A stretch of 64,000 nt of DNA from NCBI RefSeq assembly GCF_033025475.1, contig NZ_CP130322.1:1841001-1905000 (forward strand), in the 5' to 3' direction. The translations under genes were made by a program, and so were the position numbers. Position 1 is the first letter of the stretch. The number at the start of each line of letters is the position of its first letter. Below the pieces are notes generated by a model. The model made no database searches. It worked only from the letters and a program-made list of their open reading frames with translations, and had not been told where the DNA came from. This DNA comes from Sphingomonas sp. C3-2. GTDB taxonomy: Bacteria; Pseudomonadota; Alphaproteobacteria; Sphingomonadales; Sphingomonadaceae. Positions 16,413 through 26,160 of this stretch are shown piece after piece.

Positions 16413-16444
16413 CCATGTTCCTGTTACGTTCTATGGTGCCGTGC

Positions 16445-16924
16445 ATGGATGCGGGATCGATTCTGGAAAAGGCCGTGGCAACCGACGTCGCACGCGGCGT
16501 GGCGCGGCTGTTCCTTGCGCATGACATGACCGCATTGGTCGAGGTGCCGCTTGGCAATGGCCGGCGCGCCGATGTGATGGCGCTCGATGCATCCGGGCGG
16601 ATCACGATCGTCGAGATCAAGGTCGCGCGCGGCGATCTTCTGGGCGACATGAAATGGCCCGATTATCTCGATTATTGCGATCGTTTTTTCTGGGCGGTGC
16701 CGCCGGGCTTCGATGCCGCGCCGCTCGACGGCGCCTTTTTCCAGCCAGAGCGCACCGGCGTGATCGTTGCGGATCGTTATTCGGGGGCGATCCTGCGCGA
16801 GGCGGCGACGGTGTCGCTGGCCGGGGCACGGCGTAAGGCGGAAACGCTGCGCTTTGCCCGGCGGGCGGCGTCGCGGCTGCTGAGCTTGCAGGACGGCGAT
16901 CTGGCGCGGATCGAGGAGCAATAG
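16445..16924 (+). CDS. mmcB: MmcB family DNA repair protein
   Basis: This 159-residue protein starts MDAGSILEKAVATDVARGV. It contains the restriction-endonuclease-like core RADVMALDASGRITIVEIK, with D and ExK spaced as in PD-(D/E)XK nucleases (about residues 42-60), and the WPDYLDYCDRFFWAVP block. MmcB is part of the LexA-regulated damage response in Caulobacter (family knowledge). The ATG at 16445 is the first conserved methionine; alternatives at 16433 and 16415 lie within or near the preceding terminator, which argues against them. It is convergent with the ankyrin gene. Confidence 0.85.
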   Translation: MDAGSILEKAVATDVARGVARLFLAHDMTALVEVPLGNGRRADVMALDASGRITIVEIKVARGDLLGDMKWPDYLDYCDRFFWAVPPGFDAAPLDGAFFQPERTGVIVADRYSGAILREAATVSLAGARRKAETLRFARRAASRLLSLQDGDLARIEEQ

Positions 16925-16945
16925 GCCCCTCGATCGCTGAGGGGC
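16925..16945. terminator. convergent-gene hairpin between mmcB and the ankyrin gene
   Basis: A seven-bp stem (GCCCCTC, 16925-16931, with 16939-16945) exactly fills the 21 bases between the mmcB stop and the opposing ankyrin stop. TTATTT follows on the plus strand. Confidence 0.7.
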
Positions 16946-17554
16946 TTATTTGGGGCCCATCATCCCTTCGGAACGCGTCTTGCCCTGTTCCTCGATCAGC
17001 TTGAGCACCGCGGTCGCGCGTGGGTCGCGCTTGGCATAGTCGCGCGCGGACATGCCCGCGAGCGTATCGGCCCGATCGGGATTGGCGCCGGCAGTCAGCA
17101 GCAGGCGGACGGTCCGCACATCGCGGTTCTGGACCGCGCGGATAAGCGGGGTTTCGCCCTGGGCGTTCGCCGCATCGACGCGCGCCTTGCGGCCGACGAG
17201 CAACTGCGCGCCCTCGAAAAAGCCGAGCTGCGACGCAACCATCAGTGGGGTATTGCCCTGCTTGTCGGTAAGGTCGACCTTGGCGCCCTTGCCGATCAGG
17301 AAACCCATCCAGCCGAGATCGCGGCGCTGGGTGACGATGTGGAGCGCGGTTTCGCCGGTTTTCTGGTCCTTGGTGTCGACAATCGTGCTGCCGGGTTCCC
17401 CCAGAAGCTCGGTCGCCTTGGTGCCATCCGCGTCGCGCGCCGCCTTCAGGAAACTATAACTGTCGGAAAACTGGGCCTGCGCGGTCGTCGGCAGAATGGT
17501 GGTCGCCAGCAGCGCGGCAATCATCATTCGGGCGGGGCGTTTCGGAAATTCCAT
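16946..17554 (-). CDS. secreted ankyrin-repeat protein
   Basis: This 202-residue protein has a signal peptide (MEFPKRPARMMIAALLATTI, cleavage after TTAQA), followed by about four ankyrin repeats. The repeat cores are GETALHIVTQRRD, GNTPLMVASQLGF, GETPLIRAVQNRD and the divergent AGMSARDYAKRD. Ankyrin repeats mediate protein binding; export suggests a periplasmic role, but no partner is identifiable. It is divergent from the SCO gene across 45 bp. The much longer upstream open frame is antisense to the SCO gene and is not used. Confidence 0.87.
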   Translation of the reverse strand: MEFPKRPARMMIAALLATTILPTTAQAQFSDSYSFLKAARDADGTKATELLGEPGSTIVDTKDQKTGETALHIVTQRRDLGWMGFLIGKGAKVDLTDKQGNTPLMVASQLGFFEGAQLLVGRKARVDAANAQGETPLIRAVQNRDVRTVRLLLTAGANPDRADTLAGMSARDYAKRDPRATAVLKLIEEQGKTRSEGMMGPK

Positions 17555-17599
17555 CGCGTTTGCGTTCCTGTTGTCTTGCGCTCCAGCCAATAGCAAAGC

Positions 17600-18223
17600 A
17601 TGGCTAGACCCGCCATGAACGTTTTCAATCGTCCCCTCGCCCTTGGCCTGGCCGCGCTGATGACGCTGGCCGGCTGCAATCCCGCCCCCGGCGATGCGCC
17701 GCTGTCCGAGGCGCCGCTTGCCGGCGCGCGGATCGGCGGACCGTTTTCGCTGACCGATCAGGACGGCAAGACCGTGACCGACAAGGATTTTGCGGGCCAA
17801 TACCGCATCATCTATTTCGGTTATACCTTCTGCCCCGATGTCTGCCCGGTCGATGTCCAGAAGATCATGCAGGGCTTCAAGCTGTTCGAGAAGGAACAGC
17901 CCGCGCTCGCCGCCAAGGTCCAGCCGATCTTCATCAGCGTCGATCCCGAGCGCGACACGCCCGAAGTGCTCAAGCAGTTCATCGGCAATTTCCACCCGCG
18001 CCTGATCGGCCTCACCGGCACGCCCGATGCGATCGCCGCGGTGGCCAAGGATTATGCGGTCTATTTCCGCAAGGCGGGCGCCGAGACGGACCCCAAGGCC
18101 TATCTTGTCGATCACAGCCGGCAGACCTATCTCATGGGCCCTGATGGCGGCCCGGTGGCGCTGGTGCCGCTCGATGGCACGCCTCAGGAAATTGCTGCGG
18201 TATTGAGCCAATGGGTGCGGTGA
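17600..18223 (+). CDS. SCO family copper-binding lipoprotein (cytochrome oxidase assembly)
   Basis: This 207-residue protein has a lipoprotein signal (lipobox LAGC near residue 26) and a thioredoxin-like SCO domain. CPDVC near residue 77 and the histidine in VDHSRQTYL near 173 form the copper site. SCO1/SenC proteins deliver copper to the CuA or CuB centre of cytochrome c oxidase in the periplasm. The ATG at 17600 or a second one at 17615 (MNVFNRP) could start it; neither has a strong Shine-Dalgarno. The 3' end overlaps the next gene by 13 bases. Confidence 0.92.
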   Translation: MARPAMNVFNRPLALGLAALMTLAGCNPAPGDAPLSEAPLAGARIGGPFSLTDQDGKTVTDKDFAGQYRIIYFGYTFCPDVCPVDVQKIMQGFKLFEKEQPALAAKVQPIFISVDPERDTPEVLKQFIGNFHPRLIGLTGTPDAIAAVAKDYAVYFRKAGAETDPKAYLVDHSRQTYLMGPDGGPVALVPLDGTPQEIAAVLSQWVR

Positions 18224-18654
18224 CGAAAGCTTTCTGGGAAACCAAGACGCTGGAACAGATGGACCGGGCGGAATGGGAAAGCCTGTGCGACGGCTGCGGC
18301 AAATGCTGCATCCACAAGCTCGAGGACGAGGAAACCGGAGAACTTCTGCCCACCAATGTCGCGTGCAAGCTGCTCGATCGGCATAGCGGGCAGTGCACCA
18401 ATTATCGCCATCGCCGCGCCTTTGTTCCCGAATGCGTGCGCCTTACCCCCAAGCTGCTGCGCGAGATCGACTGGCTGCCCGACAGCTGCGCCTACCGTCT
18501 TATCGATGAGGGCAAGCCTCTGCCCGACTGGCATCCGCTGGTGAGCGGCGATCCCGAAAGCGTCCACCGCGCCGGGATTTCGGTGCGCGGCTGGACGATT
18601 TCCGAGGTCGATGCCGGCGATCTGGAACTCCATATTGTCGACAGGCCCCTCTGA
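18211..18654 (+). CDS. YcgN/UPF0260 cysteine-cluster protein
   Basis: This 147-residue soluble protein has the zinc/iron-chelate cysteine cluster [13 protein letters not shown] (residues 26-38) followed by [14 protein letters not shown] and a further conserved cysteine in ECVRLTP. It matches the UPF0260/YcgN family (YkgJ-type CxxCxxCC cluster), whose biochemical role is unknown. It overlaps the SCO gene upstream and the YgjP-like gene downstream by 44 bases, which suggests one transcript. Confidence 0.9.
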   Translation: MGAVTKAFWETKTLEQMDRAEWESLCDGCGKCCIHKLEDEETGELLPTNVACKLLDRHSGQCTNYRHRRAFVPECVRLTPKLLREIDWLPDSCAYRLIDEGKPLPDWHPLVSGDPESVHRAGISVRGWTISEVDAGDLELHIVDRPL

Positions 18655-19354
18655 ACTCTCCTTCGGCCCGGCGGGGCGCGAGCGCCCGCTCCAGATCCGC
18701 CGACGGCCGGGGGCGCGTTCGGTTCGGCTGACGGTCGATCCCCGCACCGGGGCGATCACCCTCTCCCTGCCGCCCCGCCACAGCCTGCGCGCCGCGCTTG
18801 CCTGGGCCGAGGGGCAGCATCGCTGGGTGGAGGATGCGCTGTCGCGCATTCCGGTGCCGCGCCCGATCTATCCGGGCGGGCCCTTTCCCTTCGAGGGGCG
18901 CGACCTGATCGTCGACTGGTGCGAAGGGCTCACCCGCACCGTTCGCCATGAAGACGACCGGCTGGTCTTTGGCGGGCCGCTCGACGCCGTGACGTCACGC
19001 GTGCTCGGATGGGCCAGAAAACAGGCGCTCGAGCGGATGACGCGCGAGACGCACGAGATCGCCGCCAAGGCCGGGGTCAGCATTGGCCGGGTCAGCGTTG
19101 CCGATCCGCGCGCGCGCTGGGGCAGCTGCTCGGCGAACGGCGATATCCGCTATAGCTGGCGGCTGGTGATGGCGCCCGTCTATGTCCGGCGCTCCACCGT
19201 CGCGCATGAGGTCGCGCACCGCGTCCATATGGATCACAGCCCCGCCTTTCATGCGCTGGCGGCAAAATTATACGGCGGCGATCCTGACGAGGCGCGCGCA
19301 TGGCTGCGCGCGCATGGCAGCGCGCTTCACTGGGTGGGGCGGGAAACGTCCTGA
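18611..19354 (+). CDS. YgjP/M48-like zinc metallopeptidase (SprT-type fold)
   Basis: This protein has up to 247 residues. The C-terminal half is the YgjP-like domain with [14 protein letters not shown] (the HExxH zinc motif at about residue 197) and the preceding RARWGSC signature. The family is a predicted metal-dependent hydrolase of unknown substrate. The ATG at 18611 lies 44 bases inside the YcgN gene; an in-frame TTG nearer its end could be the real start. The 3' end overlaps the convergent PBP gene by 28 bp, so the last codons of both genes share DNA. Confidence 0.86.
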   Translation: MPAIWNSILSTGPSELSFGPAGRERPLQIRRRPGARSVRLTVDPRTGAITLSLPPRHSLRAALAWAEGQHRWVEDALSRIPVPRPIYPGGPFPFEGRDLIVDWCEGLTRTVRHEDDRLVFGGPLDAVTSRVLGWARKQALERMTRETHEIAAKAGVSIGRVSVADPRARWGSCSANGDIRYSWRLVMAPVYVRRSTVAHEVAHRVHMDHSPAFHALAAKLYGGDPDEARAWLRAHGSALHWVGRETS

Positions 19355-21456
19355 AGCAGGTTTTGCGGCTGATTGCGCTGGCCTGACGGCGGGCTGGCGG
19401 GCTGGCGTTCCTGCTGCGGCTGGCGCGGCGTTGCCGGGCGCTGCGGGGGGCGTTCGCGGCCCAGAACATCGTCGATCCATTGCTGGTCGAGCTTGGGCGG
19501 GGCCTGCATGTCCTCGCCGTCCTGCGGCATTGCGCCCTGAATCTCGGGATTTTCCGCGCCGGGGACGGGATTGCCGTGCTCGTCGACGAACACGCCTTCG
19601 TCGGGCGCGCCGTAATAGGCCTCGTCATCGGGCTCCAGCTCCCATTCGGGCAGCGTCACCTCGGTTTCGAAATTCTCGATCGGGCGTTTGGCGACCGCGA
19701 TCTGCATGAAGCTGGCAAAGGCGCGCGCGGGGGCGGCCCCGCCCTGCAGCGACCCCACCGCCTTGGCGTCGTCGCGGCCCATCCATACGCCAGTGGTCAG
19801 CCCGCTCGAGAAACCGAGGAACCAGCCATCCTTGTTCGAACTGGTCGTCCCCGTCTTGCCCGCGACCGGGCGGCCGATCTGCGCGGCGCGGCCGGTGCCC
19901 GCGCTCACCGCGGTCTGCAGCAGGTCGGTCATCTGCGCGGCGACCCAGGGCGCCACCAGCACGCGCGAATCGTCGGTCTGGTGCTGGTAGAGGATCTCGC
20001 CATTATCGGCGGTCACCTTGGTGATGCCGTAGGGGACGATGGCGATGCCCTTGGCCGCGACCGAGGCATAGGCGCGCGTCATATCGATCAGGCGGACATC
20101 GGCGGTGCCGAGCACGATCGAGGGATGGTTGTTGAGCGGGGTGGTGATCCCGAAACGGCGCGCCATGTCGGACACGGTCGAAAAGCCGACCTCCTGCCCC
20201 AGCTTCGCCGCCACGGTGTTGATCGAATAGGTGAAGGCGGTGCGGATCGTCATCTCGCCCGAGAAGCGGCGCGAGCTGTTGCGCGGCGACCAGCCGCCGA
20301 TCGTCACCGCTTCGTCGACCACGGTGTCGTTGGGCGTATGCCCCGCCTCGAGCGCGGCGAGATAGACGAACAGCTTGAACGCCGAGCCCGGCTGGCGCTG
20401 CGCCTGCGTCGCGCGGTTGTAGATCGACGAGACATAGTCCTTGCCGCCCACCATCGCGCGCACCGCGCCGTCGCGGTCGAGCGAGACGAGCGCGCCCTGC
20501 AGCCCGGCGGGGGTGTTCGCGCGAATCGCCGCGTCGGCGGCGCGCTGCATGCTGGGGTCGAGCGTGGTCCACACCACGATCGGGCGTTCGCTTTCCTCGA
20601 TCAATGTTTCGAGCTGCGGCAGCGCCCAGTCGGTGAAATAACGCACGCTGTTCTGCGGTGGTTCGGGGGCGAGCTTGATGTCTTCGGGGCGCGCCTCGGC
20701 GGCCTCGCTCGGCGAGATGACGCCGGCATCCTGCATCACCTGCAGCACCACGCCGGCGCGGCCGATCGCGGCCTCGGCATCGGCGGTGGGCGAATAGTTG
20801 GAGGGCGCCTTGACCAGCCCCGCGATCACCGCGGCTTCGGCCAGCGAAAGCGACTTGGCGTCATGACCGAAGAATTTGCGGCTCGCCGCGTCGATTCCGT
20901 AGGCGCCGCCGCCGAAATAGACCTTGTTCAGGTACAGCTCGAGGATCTGGTCCTTGGTGAACTTGCGCTCCATTGCGAGCGCGAGGATCATCTCGCGGAA
21001 TTTCCGCCCGAAATCCTTGTTGTTGTTCAGGAAGATGTTGCGCGCCAGCTGCTGGGTGATCGTCGATCCGCCCTGCGCCCAGCGGCCGCGTTGCACGCGC
21101 ACGATCAGCGAGCGCGAAATGCCGATGGGGTCGACGCCGGGATGCATGCGGAAGCGGCGGTCTTCCACCGCCACCATCGCATCGGTCATTACCTGCGGAA
21201 TCTCGTCATAGGACAGCCATTCGCCGTAGCTGGGGCCGAGCGAGACGAGTACCGAACCGTCTGCCGCGCGCACCTGGATCATCTGTCCATTGGGATCGCG
21301 CTTCAGTTCGCTGAATCCTGGCATGCTCGACATGGCGATGCCGACCGCGATGACGAGCGCGATCAGCGCCGCGATGCCGGCGAAAAACGCAAGCTTTGCG
21401 GATTTTACGAGAAAGCGCTTGATGCGCGTCGATGCACGGGGAGGTTTGGCTGCCAT
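19327..21456 (-). CDS. mrcA: penicillin-binding protein 1A (class A, bifunctional)
   Basis: This 709-residue inner-membrane protein has a cytoplasmic tail, one transmembrane segment (residues 21-42) and a glycosyltransferase family 51 domain with EDRRF (98-102) and QGGSTITQQ (128-136). The transpeptidase domain has S358-xx-K361 (PGSAFK), SIN (411-413) and KTG (534-536). It polymerises and crosslinks peptidoglycan. An acidic then proline/glutamine-rich tail after about residue 620 (QRPATPRQPQQERQ) is unusually long and likely disordered. It is about 65 bp upstream of msrB's stop. Confidence 0.96.
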   Translation of the reverse strand: MAAKPPRASTRIKRFLVKSAKLAFFAGIAALIALVIAVGIAMSSMPGFSELKRDPNGQMIQVRAADGSVLVSLGPSYGEWLSYDEIPQVMTDAMVAVEDRRFRMHPGVDPIGISRSLIVRVQRGRWAQGGSTITQQLARNIFLNNNKDFGRKFREMILALAMERKFTKDQILELYLNKVYFGGGAYGIDAASRKFFGHDAKSLSLAEAAVIAGLVKAPSNYSPTADAEAAIGRAGVVLQVMQDAGVISPSEAAEARPEDIKLAPEPPQNSVRYFTDWALPQLETLIEESERPIVVWTTLDPSMQRAADAAIRANTPAGLQGALVSLDRDGAVRAMVGGKDYVSSIYNRATQAQRQPGSAFKLFVYLAALEAGHTPNDTVVDEAVTIGGWSPRNSSRRFSGEMTIRTAFTYSINTVAAKLGQEVGFSTVSDMARRFGITTPLNNHPSIVLGTADVRLIDMTRAYASVAAKGIAIVPYGITKVTADNGEILYQHQTDDSRVLVAPWVAAQMTDLLQTAVSAGTGRAAQIGRPVAGKTGTTSSNKDGWFLGFSSGLTTGVWMGRDDAKAVGSLQGGAAPARAFASFMQIAVAKRPIENFETEVTLPEWELEPDDEAYYGAPDEGVFVDEHGNPVPGAENPEIQGAMPQDGEDMQAPPKLDQQWIDDVLGRERPPQRPATPRQPQQERQPASPPSGQRNQPQNLLQDVSRPTQ

Positions 21457-21520
21457 TTGTGGTGCGATGATTTACGGGGAAATATACGCACTGCCAAGCC
21501 GATCTGGCGTGAACGGCGCG

Positions 21521-21925
21521 TTAATCGTCGTGGCGCTGCCCCTGAAAGTCGAGCGCGACGCTGTTCATGCAATAACGCAGGCCCGTCGGATTGGGGCCGT
21601 CGGGGAAAACATGGCCCAGATGTCCGTCGCATTTGGTGCAGCGCACCTCGACGCGGCGCATGCCATGGCTGGCATCGGCATGTTCGGTCACGGCATCCGC
21701 GCTGGCGGGGGCAAAGAAGCTGGGCCAGCCCGAACCGGATTCATATTTCTCGTCCGATCGGAAAAGCTCGGCGCCGCATCCCGCGCAGCGATAAAGACCC
21801 GGCGCCTTGTTGTCGGTCAGCAGGCCGCTGAACGCCCGCTCTGTCCCCGCCTCGCGCAGGACGTGATATTGCACGGGGGAAAGGCGCTTGCGCCATTCTT
21901 CTTCGGAAAGATCGAGCCGGTTCAT
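21521..21925 (-). CDS. msrB: peptide-methionine (R)-S-oxide reductase MsrB
   Basis: This 134-residue protein has two zinc CxxC pairs (CAGCG near residue 47 and [12 protein letters not shown] near 96) and the catalytic cysteine in [11 protein letters not shown] near residue 119. It reduces methionine-R-sulfoxide in proteins; as there is no signal peptide, it acts in the cytoplasm. It lies 31 bp downstream of the flavoprotein gene on the same strand. Confidence 0.96.
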   Translation of the reverse strand: MNRLDLSEEEWRKRLSPVQYHVLREAGTERAFSGLLTDNKAPGLYRCAGCGAELFRSDEKYESGSGWPSFFAPASADAVTEHADASHGMRRVEVRCTKCDGHLGHVFPDGPNPTGLRYCMNSVALDFQGQRHDD

Positions 21926-21956
21926 CGCCCAAATCTGATGCGGATGCGCGCGCCGG

Positions 21957-23069
21957 TCAATAGCGCGGGCGCGCGCTTTCGCCGATCCGGGTCAACCGGG
22001 CGATCAGCGCGGCGGCGCCGGGGACATGCGCGATCAGCGGTGGCAGCAGCGGGCGGAGCGAAGCGCTGCCGGCCGCCGTTGCCACCAGCCCCGCCACCGC
22101 CAGCGGCCCCCTGCTTGCCCGTGCCATGTCGGCCTGAAAAGCGCGCGCGGCCGGGGCGCCTCCCGCGCTATGACGTCGTGCCGCCATCAACCCGCTCAGC
22201 AGCGCGATGCCGATCCCCTCCCCCGCGAGCGAGGGGATGACCGCCGCCTGATCGCCCAGCCGAAACACTCCCGGCACCGTTATCGCCGCACGCCAGCCAT
22301 AGGGGATGGCGACGATGGCATCGATCGGCGCATCGGGTGCGGCATGGGCGATGCGATCGCCCAGCGCGGGCGAATCACCGGCCAGCACCTTCAGCAGCGC
22401 CCAGGGATGCCTCCCCGCCGCCTTCAGCCGCGATTTGCGCACCGCCATGCAAAGATTGCCGCTGCCATCCTCCTGCAGCACCAGCCCGGCATAGCCCCCG
22501 GCAAACAGGTGCAGTTCGATTGCCGACCGCAGCATCTGCGTCAGCGCCGGGTGCGGCGCGAGCCGCAGGCGCAGCCCCAGCATCGGGTCGGGCTCGGCGG
22601 GCGCGCCGCGCGGCAGCCCGCGACAGTCATGCTTGCCGGTCGCGAGAAACAGGCTTTCGCAGGTGATGGTCGCGCCGTCAGCGGCCTCAACCCGCCCCGG
22701 TTCGGCGTGGGTTACCGCCACGCCGCGCTCAATTGCTGCGCCGCCATGTTCGGCTATGCTGCGCAGCAATCGATCAAGCCGGCGCCGCGATAGCCCGGTG
22801 GCGGGCGCGGGCAGCCGCACTTCTCCGCTGTGCGTGCCGGCGAACAGCCGCAGCGTGTCGATCGCATGGCCGCCCAACTCGACGCGCGCCAGCCCAATCG
22901 CCTCCAGCGTTGCGCAGGTGCGCCAGCTCAGGAAACCGCCGCACAGCGCATCGCCGTCGTCGCGTTGGCGTTCGAGCATCAGTGCCGGGAGCCCCGCGCG
23001 CGCGAAGCCGATCGCCGCCGCCGCGCCCGCCGGGCCGCCGCCCAGAATCAGGCGATCCGTTCGACGCAC
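21957..23069 (-). CDS. FAD-dependent monooxygenase-like flavoprotein of a polyketide operon
   Basis: This 370-residue protein has an N-terminal FAD Rossmann motif [13 protein letters not shown] (residues 8-20). An internal [22 protein letters not shown] segment matches the second FAD motif (GD) of geranylgeranyl reductase/UbiH-like flavoproteins. I chose the GTG at 23069, 22 bases inside the upstream methyltransferase gene, because the flavin motif starts right after it; the longer upstream frame is antisense-like. Placement as the third gene after a type III polyketide synthase and a methyltransferase resembles srsC, which hydroxylates alkylresorcinols to quinones. The substrate is inferred, not shown. 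Confidence 0.85.
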   Translation of the reverse strand: MRRTDRLILGGGPAGAAAAIGFARAGLPALMLERQRDDGDALCGGFLSWRTCATLEAIGLARVELGGHAIDTLRLFAGTHSGEVRLPAPATGLSRRRLDRLLRSIAEHGGAAIERGVAVTHAEPGRVEAADGATITCESLFLATGKHDCRGLPRGAPAEPDPMLGLRLRLAPHPALTQMLRSAIELHLFAGGYAGLVLQEDGSGNLCMAVRKSRLKAAGRHPWALLKVLAGDSPALGDRIAHAAPDAPIDAIVAIPYGWRAAITVPGVFRLGDQAAVIPSLAGEGIGIALLSGLMAARRHSAGGAPAARAFQADMARASRGPLAVAGLVATAAGSASLRPLLPPLIAHVPGAAALIARLTRIGESARPRY

Positions 23070-23746
23070 AACCGGAAGGGAAAGGCGCGGAAGATTCGCG
23101 TATCGCCGGGGGCAATCCCCGCTTCCGCCAGAATCGGCGGCCATTCGTGCGGGCGGTAAGCGCGCCGGATCGACAGACTGCCGTCATGACGGACGATCTC
23201 GTGCCAGTGCATCGCGCGCGCCAGAATCGGAAAGCCCAATGCGGACAGCCGGTGGCGGTGGAGGTCGTTGATCAGCCAGCCGACCCGCGCCTCGGCCATC
23301 ATGAAGCGCAGAAAGGCGATGAGCTCGCCGTGGCGCATATGATGCGCGACCAGGCTTGAGAGGATGATGTCGAACCCTTCTCCCCTCAGCTCGGCATAAT
23401 CGCCGGTGCGCCAGTCGATCGCGCAATCTGGCGGGCTGTGCGCGCGTGCGGTGGGGGCGCTCGATGGGTTGAGATCGATCCCGACCAGCCGGGTGGCAAT
23501 CCCACGCCTTTTGGCCCAGCGATCGATGGTGCGCAGCATATCGCCGTCGCCAAAGCCGACATCGAGGATCGTCGCCCGTGTCCGCCCGGCGAGCGCGCGG
23601 TTCAGAAAGCTCAGAGTCGGGCGCTGGGCGAGCGTGGCGCGGTTCACCTTGGTGAGGTCGCCCAGAACCTGCGCATAGACCGCCGGATCGAGGTCGGGCG
23701 CGTCCATCCGCTCTTCTTCGAGCGCGCGGAGGGCGAGGCTCTTCAT
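23048..23746 (-). CDS. class I SAM-dependent methyltransferase of a polyketide operon
   Basis: This 232-residue protein has the SAM motif I LDVGFGDGD at residues 61-69 and a later acidic loop (VGIDLNP). There is no membrane segment. Its ATG overlaps the stop of the type III polyketide synthase (ATGA), and its end overlaps the flavoprotein start, so all three are coupled. In the Streptomyces srs operon the second gene O-methylates the phenolic lipid; a parallel role is plausible. The fold alone does not tell O- from C-methylation. Confidence 0.86.
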   Translation of the reverse strand: MKSLALRALEEERMDAPDLDPAVYAQVLGDLTKVNRATLAQRPTLSFLNRALAGRTRATILDVGFGDGDMLRTIDRWAKRRGIATRLVGIDLNPSSAPTARAHSPPDCAIDWRTGDYAELRGEGFDIILSSLVAHHMRHGELIAFLRFMMAEARVGWLINDLHRHRLSALGFPILARAMHWHEIVRHDGSLSIRRAYRPHEWPPILAEAGIAPGDTRIFRAFPFRLCVERIA

Positions 23747-24816
23747 CGCGGTGGTCCGAAGCGAAAGCCTTCCGCCGCCAGCCCGGGGCCGAAGGCGAGC
23801 GCGATGCCCGGGCCGTGTATCCCGTCGGCGAGCATGCGTGCGAGCACGAACATCAGCGTCGAGGACGACATGTTGCCGCAGGCGCGCAGCACCGCGCGCG
23901 AATCATCGAGCGCGCCAGCCGACAGGTCGAGCCCGTGCTCGACCGCATCGAGCACCGAACGCCCGCCCGCATGCACCGCCCAGTGCGTGATCGCCGCGAG
24001 TGCGCGGCCGCCGGTCATCAGCGCGCGGACCTGGGGCTGGGCAAGCGCCGTGCCGATCTGGCCGGGCACCGCGCCCGACAGGTGCATGAGAAAACCATGA
24101 TCGCCGATCGTCCAGCGGATGAGATCGCCGGAATCGGGAATCGTCGTGGCAAAGCAGCCCTCCATCGCCAGCCCCTCGGGCCGTGCGGATACGAGCGCGG
24201 CGGCCGCGCCGTCTCCGAACTGGAGCATGGCGAGCAGCGCTTCCAGCCGGTTTTCAGGCGTCAGGTGGAGCGACGACAGCTCGACCGTGATCACCAGCAC
24301 CTGCGCCTCTGGGTCGGAGCGCACGATATGGCGCGCGCTACGCAGCGCGGCGACGGCGGCATAACAGCCCATGAAGCCGACGAGCAGCCTTTCGACATGC
24401 GGAGAGAGCCCGATCTGCTGCGCCACTATCTGGTCGATCCCCGGCGCGCTGAACCCGGTGCAGCTGGCGAGGACGAGATGGGTGATGCGGCCCGGATCGA
24501 AGGCAAGACCGGCGATCGCCCTGCCCGCCAGAATCGGCGCCGCTTCGGTATAAAGCGCCATGCGCCTTGAGGTCGGCGGCTGGTCGGGGCCGCCATAAAG
24601 CCCCTCGGGGCCGGTGGGTGGTTCGTCGAGGATCGACCAGCGATGCGCGATTCCCGAACGCGCCGTCATCCGCCGAAAAATCGCACGTTCGCTGGCGGGC
24701 AGCCGTGCCTCGGCCCAGTCGATGAACAATTGGTGGATGTCGCGATCGGGAATCGCGGTGGCAATGGCGTTGATATGCGGGGTGGGCGCGTCGAAACTGC
24801 GGGCATTGGTCGGCAT
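23743..24816 (-). CDS. type III polyketide synthase (chalcone/stilbene synthase superfamily)
   Basis: This 357-residue protein has the complete thiolase-fold triad: Cys119 in LVLASCTGFSAPG, His282 in THWAVHAGG and Asn315 in ACGNMSSS. The homodimeric family condenses an acyl-CoA starter with malonyl-CoA; bacterial relatives make alkylresorcinols or alkylpyrones. The start at 24816 (MPTNARSFDA) has a strong GGAGGAGAG ribosome-binding site; a longer upstream extension lacks family character. It heads a coupled operon with a methyltransferase and a flavoprotein. Starter specificity cannot be read from the motifs. Confidence 0.93.
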   Translation of the reverse strand: MPTNARSFDAPTPHINAIATAIPDRDIHQLFIDWAEARLPASERAIFRRMTARSGIAHRWSILDEPPTGPEGLYGGPDQPPTSRRMALYTEAAPILAGRAIAGLAFDPGRITHLVLASCTGFSAPGIDQIVAQQIGLSPHVERLLVGFMGCYAAVAALRSARHIVRSDPEAQVLVITVELSSLHLTPENRLEALLAMLQFGDGAAAALVSARPEGLAMEGCFATTIPDSGDLIRWTIGDHGFLMHLSGAVPGQIGTALAQPQVRALMTGGRALAAITHWAVHAGGRSVLDAVEHGLDLSAGALDDSRAVLRACGNMSSSTLMFVLARMLADGIHGPGIALAFGPGLAAEGFRFGPPR

Positions 24817-25026
24817 GCCGTTTCTCTCCTCCCCGTGCATTCTGCATACGGAAAGCCCGGCGTGGACGGTGGGGCGCCCCCTCGGCCCGATCGCGCGCAC
24901 GCATGTCCGCTATCAACCCGGAAAGGGCGCGCACTGTTCCATAGTCGTGCCAGCCGACTTTTGCGCGCGTGCGCCAGGCCACGGTTTTCCCCGTGAGGGG
25001 GAGGGATATTTATTTCAGAGAGAAGA

Positions 25027-25113
25027 TGGTGCGGTCGAGAAGACTCGAACTTCCACGGGCTTTCGCCCACAACGACCTCAACGTTGCGCGTCTACCAGTT
25101 CCGCCACGACCGC
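25027..25113 (-). tRNA. tRNA-Leu (anticodon GAG)
   Basis: A complete class II cloverleaf lies on the minus strand. The seven-bp acceptor stem is GCGGTCG/CGACCGC, with discriminator A and encoded CCA (25027-25029). The anticodon stem is CAACG/CGTTG around loop TTGAGGT, giving anticodon GAG (bases 25077-25079). A GGGC-GAAA-GCCC variable arm follows, as required for leucine tRNA, then the TTCGAGT loop. It reads CUC and CUU. It stands alone, between the zinc-ribbon gene and the polyketide operon. Confidence 0.96.
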
Positions 25114-25202
25114 ACTGATCTTTCCGCCGGAAGAAACCGGCGTCTGGTAAGGCGCGTGCCTCTAGCAGGGGGTTTCGGGGTTGGGAAGCCCCTTCACGCG
25201 GG

Positions 25203-25226
25203 AAAATCGCATTTTTCTGCGATTTT
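25203..25226 (-). terminator. intrinsic terminator after the zinc-ribbon gene
   Basis: A nine-bp stem AAAATCGCA (25203-25211) pairs with 25218-25226, with T or A runs on both sides. It is 40 bp beyond the stop of the minus-strand zinc-ribbon gene and before the tRNA. Confidence 0.85.
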
Positions 25227-25266
25227 TTGTTAAAATCCCCGAAACATGGGGGTTTTGGGCCTGCGA

Positions 25267-25995
25267 TTATTTCAGGCCCGCACCGGAAAAGCTGAGATTG
25301 AGTTCCTTGGCGCTCTTGGGCACGTCCATCTCGGCGCTGTCGAACGCGGTTGATTCCTTGGGCGCGAGCTTGCGCACCGACGGAACGATCCGCCAGCCAT
25401 AGACGACACGCCCCGATGTATCGCGCAATTCGGCGATGATGTCGGGCACGATCTGGGCTTCGTCGGTCGGATTGATGATTCGGCCCGACACCGCGAACAG
25501 TTCGTTCCCGCTCGGCTGCAGGCGGCGTTCGGGCTTGCGCGGCACCTCCAGCAGCAGCGGAATTTCCACCTGCGCCGATTTCACGCCCAGCCATGCCGCC
25601 GTGCCCGGCGTGCCGAAATATTGCACTGCGCCGAAACCGGCGACCATCAGCAGCCCCGCCCCCGCCGCGGCAAAGGTCCAGCGCCGCGCCGGATTCTTCT
25701 TCGGCTTGAAAGGCGGCTGATGCGCATAGGGATCGAAACCCGTTTCTGCGGTGGGCTCGGCCACCGGTTCGGCGGCCAGCGTCGCCGCGCGCGCGGGTTC
25801 GGCGGCGGCGGCCGGAATCGGATCGGCGGCGGGCTGTGCCGTTGCTATGGGCGTTTCGGCGGCCGCCTCGGCATCCGGGGCGGGTTCGAACCAGCTATGC
25901 TTGCACGAGGCGCAACGGACCGTGCGGCCATCCGCGCCGATCGCCGTATCGGGGACCGTATAGCGTGTCCCGCACTCTGGGCAGGTCAGGATCAT
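25267..25995 (-). CDS. MJ0042-type zinc-ribbon membrane protein
   Basis: This 242-residue protein has an N-terminal zinc ribbon with two CxxC knuckles (CPECGTRY at 5-12 and CASCKHSW near 28), an alanine/proline-rich linker (to about residue 95), one transmembrane segment ([20 protein letters not shown]) and a C-terminal domain (DUF3426-like) ending [10 protein letters not shown]. The cytosolic zinc ribbon joined to an extracytoplasmic domain hints at sensing or scaffold function, but none is established. The start is at the zinc-ribbon methionine. It is divergent from ftsE across 165 bp, a neighbourhood seen across alphaproteobacteria. Confidence 0.86.
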   Translation of the reverse strand: MILTCPECGTRYTVPDTAIGADGRTVRCASCKHSWFEPAPDAEAAAETPIATAQPAADPIPAAAAEPARAATLAAEPVAEPTAETGFDPYAHQPPFKPKKNPARRWTFAAAGAGLLMVAGFGAVQYFGTPGTAAWLGVKSAQVEIPLLLEVPRKPERRLQPSGNELFAVSGRIINPTDEAQIVPDIIAELRDTSGRVVYGWRIVPSVRKLAPKESTAFDSAEMDVPKSAKELNLSFSGAGLK

Positions 25996-26160
25996 CTGAT
26001 TTGGAAAACCCCATGTTTCGGATCGAACTGTAAACACGCAGCCGATTCAAGTTGCAAGCCTCTCGGCGGTAAGGGCTGTATTTGACGGCACAAGTCGCTT
26101 TACGCGGCGCGCGGCTCTGTGCGATGGCAACGCCGGGCAAAGGAGTGTCAGCGGTCAGCG

